Source of the DNA: Temnothorax longispinosus
Lineage: Eukaryota > Arthropoda > Insecta > Hymenoptera > Formicidae
Direction: 5' to 3'
Assembly (NCBI RefSeq): GCF_030848805.1
Contig: NC_092364.1
Coordinates: 4,464,001-4,528,000 of the forward strand
DNA: 64,000 nucleotides
In this document: positions 58,801 through 64,000 of the stretch, piece after piece
Position numbering within the stretch: the first letter of the stretch is position 1
How the letters are laid out: each line of letters begins with the position of its first letter
Program-made: the position numbers and the translations under genes
Notes under the pieces: generated by a model
Database searches by the model: none
The model's input: only the letters and a program-made list of their open reading frames with translations
What the model was told of the DNA's origin: nothing

Positions 58801-61512
58801 AGAATTCGACCTCACGAAAGAGTCGGAGTTGGCCGATCTCAGGCGGGAGGTAGAACTGCGTATGAAGAATAGCGTTAAGAATGGAAAAACAGTCAGCCCG
58901 GATGTCATTTCTATGACGGTGAAAGGACCGGGCCTTCAACGTATAGTTCTAGTCGATCTACCTGGTATTATTAGCGTATGTATATAATGCTTTTATATCA
59001 TAAATTTTCAAAAAAATTTCACTTACAAAATTTTGTTTTTTGAGACAGACAGTAACCGTTGATATGGCGGAAGACACTCGCGAGGCAATCAGACAAATGA
59101 GCCAGCAGTACATGAGTAATCCTAACGCAATCATTCTTTGCATACAAGACGGCTCCGTCGACGCGGAAAGAAGCAACGTGACCGATCTCGTAGCTCAAAT
59201 GGATCCGTCGGGCAAAAGAACGATCTTCGTCTTGACAAAAGTACGAAACGTTATTTTCTTTTTACTAAAAAAAAATTAATGGATGCAGATATATCACTGC
59301 AATTGTTGTTTTCTTACGACAGGTTGACATGGCGGAAGAGAATTTGACTAATCCCGAGAGGTTGCGCAAAATATTATCCGGTAAACTATTTCCGATGAAG
59401 GCGTTAGGCTACTTTGCCGTAGTCACTGGTCGTGGCAGACAGGACGACAGTATACAAACGATCAAGGATTACGAGGAGCAGTTCTTCAGAAATTCTAAAC
59501 TCTTCAAGTAAGTCTAGACAAAAGTGTATTCGAGAGCGATGACATTAAATGCGATTGTTAATGAACTTCTGATTATTCAGAGATAGTCTAACAATGTCCG
59601 GTCAAGTGACTACCAAAAACTTGAGCTTGGCGGTAGCCGAATGCTTTTGGAAGATGGTCCGTGAAACGGTGGAACAACAAGCGGACGCGTTCAAAGCCAC
59701 GAGATTTAATTTGGAGACGGAATGGAAGAACAATTTTCCGAGGTAAATAATTAAAAGAAGCTATTTTTATTTTGTCAACTTATCTTATTACGTATTTAGG
59801 TTGAGAGAGCTGGACAGAGACGAGCTTTTCGAAAGGGCGCGGGGCGAAATTTTGGACGAGATAGTCAATTTGTCCCAGGTATCGCCGAGACACTGGGAGG
59901 AAGTGCTGATGGCTCGAAATTGGGACAAAGTCAGTATGCACGTTTTCGAGAATATTTATCTGCCTGCTGCTCAAAGTGGAAATCCAAGTACAGTATATAT
60001 TGATAGATGGGTTCTTTCTCCATTGAACAGACGGAAACTTTTCTCTAAAGGTAACGTTCTTCTGTTACAGATACGTTCAATACCACTGTCGACATTAAGC
60101 TCAGGCATTGGGCAGAACAACAACTGCCTGCGCGTAGCGTTGAAAGTGGATGGGAATGTTTGCAGCAGGAATTTCAGAATTTTATGTCACAAGCTCGACT
60201 TAGTTCGGATCACGACGATATTTTCGACAACCTCAAGAACGCCGTAGTAAACGAGGCAATGAGGCGTCATTCGTGGGAAGAGAAGGTGAATAAAATTTTT
60301 CGGTTTATTTCCATCTTTTTTATTCTCTCTCTTATAAAAAGTCATAATATTAGTAAATTAGGGATATCAAAAGGCATATTTCTTTTCTCAGGCATCCGAA
60401 ATGCTACGCGTTATCCAACTTAACATCTTGGAAGATAGAAGCGTCAACGACAAACGTGAATGGGACCAGGCAGTACGTTTCCTAGAAACCTCGGTTAAGG
60501 AAAAATTGCAGAGTACAGAACAGATTCTGCGCGATATGCTGGGGCCTAGTCGCAAGGAACGGTGGATGTATTGGCAGAACCAAACTGAAGAACAGCAGAA
60601 ACGTACGGCGGTCAAGAACGAGCTGGATAAAATCCTTTATGCCGACAAAGTACGCGCACACAGAGAGTTGCAGTTAAATAAAGTTTTATTGCATTTTTTG
60701 TATGATTACAGTATTCTTGATTACAGAAACACGCACCTACTCTAACGCACGACGAGCTCACAGCTGTTAGGAAGAACTTACAAAGAAACGGATTAGAGAT
60801 CGATAACGAATTTATTCGAGATACATGGCATCCTGTATATAGGAGATTTTTCCTACAACAGAGTTTAGCGAGAGCGTACGATTGCAGAAAAGGATATTAT
60901 CTGTACCATACCGGGCACGAAAACGAAGTACGTGAAAGGAATAAAAGAAATTTAAACAATGTATATTTACATGACCGCTCGAATCGGACATTTTTATAGA
61001 CAGGATTTTTTCAGATGGAATGTAACGACGTAGTGCTCTTCTGGCGAATTCAGCAAATGCTGAAAGTCACCGCGAACGCGCTTAGGCAACAAATTATGAA
61101 TAGAGAAGCTCGTAGATTGGACAAAGAGATCAAGGAGGTCCTTGAGGATTACAGTCAAGATAACGAGATTAAACAAACGCTACTCACAGGCAGACGAGTC
61201 ACATTAGCAGAGGAACTCAGTATGTATTGCAGAGAAATATCTCTATATCACTAACTATTCGCATAATTTATAAAAGTCTCTGAAATTAATTTAGAAATAT
61301 GTTTCTAATATAGTAAATAATTATGTTATTATTGTTAAATTATATAATTTAAATATAAAAGTAATAAATAAATATTTAATCAGTATTGAATATTTGAATA
61401 TTTTATTTCTGCTAAATTGCGCCGCTAATTAGCATTTTTATTTTCAGAACGGGTCAGGCAGATTCAAGAGAAACTAGAGGAATTTATTCAAGCGCTAAAT
61501 AAGGAAAAATGA
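55874..61512 (+). CDS. Opa1: Opa1, mitochondrial inner-membrane dynamin-like GTPase (18 coding exons)
   Basis: Exons: 55874-55902, 56266-56509, 56681-56816, 56920-57048, 57538-57582, 57994-58068, 58168-58325, 58401-58564, 58711-58975, 59049-59240, 59323-59507, 59581-59742, 59800-59987, 60071-60285, 60392-60649, 60727-60927, 61015-61219, 61448-61512. All phases match, giving 971 residues (human 960). A basic presequence is followed by a short membrane segment at about 76-88 (YILLGGAVGGG) next to KYEQWKEGLPDL, as in OPA1. The GTPase motifs are complete: P-loop GDQSSGKTS 306-314, switch Thr 334, DLPG 409-412 and TKVD 478-481. The middle/stalk region and C-terminal GED-like coiled coil end in EEFIQALNKEK. 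OPA1 fuses inner membranes and shapes cristae. The first exon (MEQIVCGKFG) is the least certain part. A start at Met33 within exon 2 is possible. Confidence 0.96.
57538..57582 (+). CDS. Opa1: Optional 45-nt exon of Opa1
   Basis: Bounded by TCTGTTCAG and GTGTGT, the exon enters and leaves in phase 1 and encodes about 15 residues (AFDTISMVAKQTYS plus a split codon). Skipping it keeps the frame. It lies between the membrane segment and the GTPase domain, where vertebrate OPA1 also has alternative exons that change protease cleavage. Confidence 0.65.
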
Positions 61513-61713
61513 GCGTATTAAACGGAATATCAAAGTTGAGCACCATATCGCACGTAAAGCGAACCTTTGACGCGATTCGCGATCGAATGGATGGTAGATG
61601 AGTATTTAGAGATCTCGTCTCGTAAAAAAGTGAACATACATGGCAGATTCCTCAGTTTTATTCGGGAAATCGATTGCCGATTGAAGTACTGAATTCACGA
61701 ATCGTCGAGTATA

Positions 61714-61991
61714 GGTCTGTTTTTTATTGCTGCACTGCTGAACTAGTGCACTTAGCAGTAAGTTAGAGTGAAACAAAATGTACTTGTCCCACTCTAATAG
61801 CGTAATCGACTGGGCCGGGTTTCAGCGACCCGAGAGCGATTAATGACGTCACTTTAGCAAATCGACCAATGTTATTGCTCGATTTGCCGGAGTAACGTTA
61901 ATAATCGTTCTCGGGTCGCTGAAACCCGGCCCAGTCGATTACGCTATAACTTATTGCACTAGTTCAGCAGTGCAGCAATAAAAAACAGACC
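61714..61991. mobile_element. 278-bp palindromic MITE just beyond Opa1
   Basis: The ends are GGTCTGTTTTTTATTGCTGC and its complement. The arms also share GCACTGCTGAACTAGTGCA, AGCGTAATCGACTGGGCCGG and GTTTCAGCGACCCGAGA. The two arms pair over more than 110 bp around a short centre. No target duplication is clear. No coding capacity. Confidence 0.88.
61977..61982 (+). terminator. AATAAA inside the MITE, possible Opa1 poly(A) signal
   Basis: AATAAA occurs within the right end of the element, 465 bases past the Opa1 stop. I noticed no earlier canonical hexamer in between. Confidence 0.35.
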
Positions 61992-63235
61992 AAATATTAG
62001 TGCGGACGCATAATAGCCCGCATAAGTGACTGCCCGTGGTCTTAGTAACTTTGTGTAACATATTATATAATAGAAGAAGTCGAAATCTCTCTGCGCTCTG
62101 ATACGATTCAGATTTGTAAATACGCGATATGTAATCGACACATGGAAGAATCTTATCAATATGTACAAAGATTCTTAAAATATATTGAGTAATGACATCG
62201 CAATTGTTTCCTGAGCAACCATATTTATACAAAAACGCAGTAGTAGAATATTATCATGTTAGAATCATGTTACAAAATCATGTTATAAATTTATTGTATT
62301 ATTACGCGATAAATAATAGTGATAAAATGTTATTGCGACATATTGCACAGAATGTAATTACAGAAAATATATAATACAGATGCTATTTGAATAAGTTAGC
62401 GATGCGTTTATGTGTCTGCTAATTTAAACGTTTAATAGCTTGATTTTAAAATTTTCTTTTTAGAATCCCAACAAATTAAAATATCTTTTTGTCTTATTAT
62501 AATTTGTCTACGTCTAATTGGCATTCGAAAAACATTTATTTTCCAGAGAGGAATAATACATGGATACGATTTATAAGAATTTAATATTTCTGGCAATAAC
62601 AAAAGTTTTTTTCAAAAATCCAGTAAGCATCTCGACCAATTGAAATAAAAATTAAGGCACCCCAGTGATTAGTAATTTAGTGAATGGTGTATATGTCATA
62701 TAACTGTGCAAATAGATAGGTTCTTATACAAATCATGGTCCGTTTCTTTTGTGTTAAGTCGCGCATGCAAATCAGTAAATTACTAAAAATAATGAACAAT
62801 GCATTTTTAGTAATTGTAACGCAGAAAATTTATAATAAATAAAGCTTTTTAAACTGCAATATTCAGAGTTTTAATCTTTTACCATTCCCTAACTATTTCT
62901 ATCACATTTATTACAATAATTAGATTACATATATTTTGCTAATTATAAAAAGTTGAAGTAAACATAAACAGTATACATAAACAGTATTTATATAGATTCT
63001 TTACTTGTTTATACATATAAACACATGCGATTGTTAATTATTCATTTATATCATATATAAAAGTAATAAAAAGTTGGGAAGAAATAGTAATGCATATAAT
63101 AATAAAAAATTGTAATGTATGTTTGTAAATGTATTTTTACATATATGTATCTATATTACACTGATATATATTTATAAACGTTTTTATAAATTGCTTTAGT
63201 GAAAATTAAATTAAAACGTCTATCTAATTTTGTAC

Positions 63236-63464
63236 ACTGAAAAAAATTTTTTTTTTTGCATTTTAGTAAATATTAGTTTGCATACAACTGTGACTCCATT
63301 TACTAAAATGAAGAACATTTTCCTTTTTATTAGTGTATTTCTTTCTCAGTGAATACACATATACTAATAAGAAGAAAAACTTTCTTTATTTTAGTAAATG
63401 GAGTCACAATTGTATATCCAAACTAATATTTACTAAAATGCAGAGAAATTTTTTCTTAATGTAT
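63236..63464. mobile_element. AT-rich foldback element
   Basis: It starts CACTGAAAAAAATTTTT. The left arm has GCATTTTAGTAAATATTAGT and ACTCCATTTACTAAAAT, and the right arm has their complements in inverted order (TTTAGTAAATGGAGTCACAA, AATATTTACTAAAATGC). The right end is degraded. The CACTGA start recalls the element at 13641-13901. Confidence 0.65.
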
Positions 63465-63939
63465 GTATATTTCATACGTACTTTTATTTCTAGATTTCAG
63501 TATACCACGCAATTTTAAAGTTATAATGTCCGGAAGTTTGGTATATATATGATTCCGTAATTGAAGACCGAGCCACATATAATTTTGTTCAATTGAGACC
63601 TATACGGGCTTACGGGATAGTTATTGCTGTAGAATCACTAGAGAAGGCGAGGCTTGTAAAAAAAATATATAGGTAAATAATTTTTAATTTATACAAATAT
63701 ATCACACATGGTATCTTTTATTGGTTAACAATATTTTCCTCAAATTTGTAATGCGCAATGTGCGCAGGTTTGTGGAAGTATACGCGATATATATCCTTGT
63801 CTTCTAAAATACACATTCTTACACCTAATCAATTATCTCAGCAACTTATACATCCTTCAATCTGTGACAAATAGACAAGACATCATAATTACGAAGCATA
63901 AAAATAATCATATAAATATATCCCAGGTAGCAAGCACTC

Positions 63940-64000
63940 GTCATTTTGACGTCAATTGATGTCAAAAGTCTGTCATTTTGACGTCAATTGATGTCAAAAG
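63940..64000. repeat. 32-bp tandem repeat at the window edge
   Basis: Two identical copies begin GTCATTTTGACGTCAATTGA at 63940 and 63972. The second copy is cut by the window end. Each unit contains the near-palindromes TTTTGACGTCAA and TTGATGTCAAAA. The array may continue outside the window. Confidence 0.85.

Larger units (their letters stand above)
61513..64000. other. Opa1 3' UTR and AT-rich flank without a recognisable gene
   Basis: Two foldback elements (61714-61991 and 63236-63464) and an edge tandem repeat (63940-64000) lie here. Open frames are short and without resemblance to known proteins. Confidence 0.6.

Noticed and set aside
1..64000. tRNA genes, rRNA, CRISPR arrays or viral integrations
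   Set aside because: Read by eye, none of the conserved tRNA boxes, spaced direct repeats, or polymerase, capsid or integrase motifs appeared. A tRNAscan or profile search was not possible here.

Overview
This window is animal nuclear DNA and most likely comes from a hymenopteran insect, perhaps an ant. The reasons are short-intron, GT-AG-spliced genes, AT-rich introns beside very CpG-rich promoter segments, many small inverted-repeat DNA transposons (MITEs), and an insect-like Opa1 gene. The species assignment is inference. No rRNA, tRNA, CRISPR or prokaryotic operon was seen.

Layout. (1) Bases 1-102 may be the tail of a plus-strand coding exon. (2) A minus-strand gene (coding parts between 3,292 and 8,749) encodes a GOLIM4-like Golgi type II membrane protein. 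Its leader probably begins in a CpG-rich block near 15.1-15.5 kb. (3) A plus-strand gene begins in the adjacent CpG-rich block (16.3-17.3 kb). After a long first intron its coding sequence runs from 27,207 to 53,708 in eight coding exons whose phases all match. The predicted protein is about 5,634 residues, with five C2H2/C2HC-type fingers near the N-terminus, one more finger in the middle, four dispersed AT-hook cores, long acidic and Ser/Lys-rich stretches, and three tandem copies of a 77-78-residue unit near the C-terminus. One exon is 9,690 bp long. I do not recognise the family. (4) A complete Opa1 gene (mitochondrial inner-membrane dynamin) follows on the plus strand, 55,874-61,512. It has 18 coding exons, including an optional 45-nt exon, and predicts 971 residues. 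(5) The rest, 61.5-64 kb, is AT-rich with foldback repeats.

The first two large genes are divergent, with candidate first exons about 1 kb apart and a 123-bp MITE between them. The giant gene and Opa1 are head to tail. The three products act in different places (Golgi, nucleus, mitochondrion), and the window gives no sign that they form one pathway. The most unusual item is the giant AT-hook/zinc-finger protein: a disordered chromatin-type scaffold with recurring short motifs, an overlapping upstream ORF and a near-identical internal triplication. At least seven MITE or foldback families, including two with TTAA target sites, one Tc1/mariner-type and one Harbinger-type, sit in introns and flanks.
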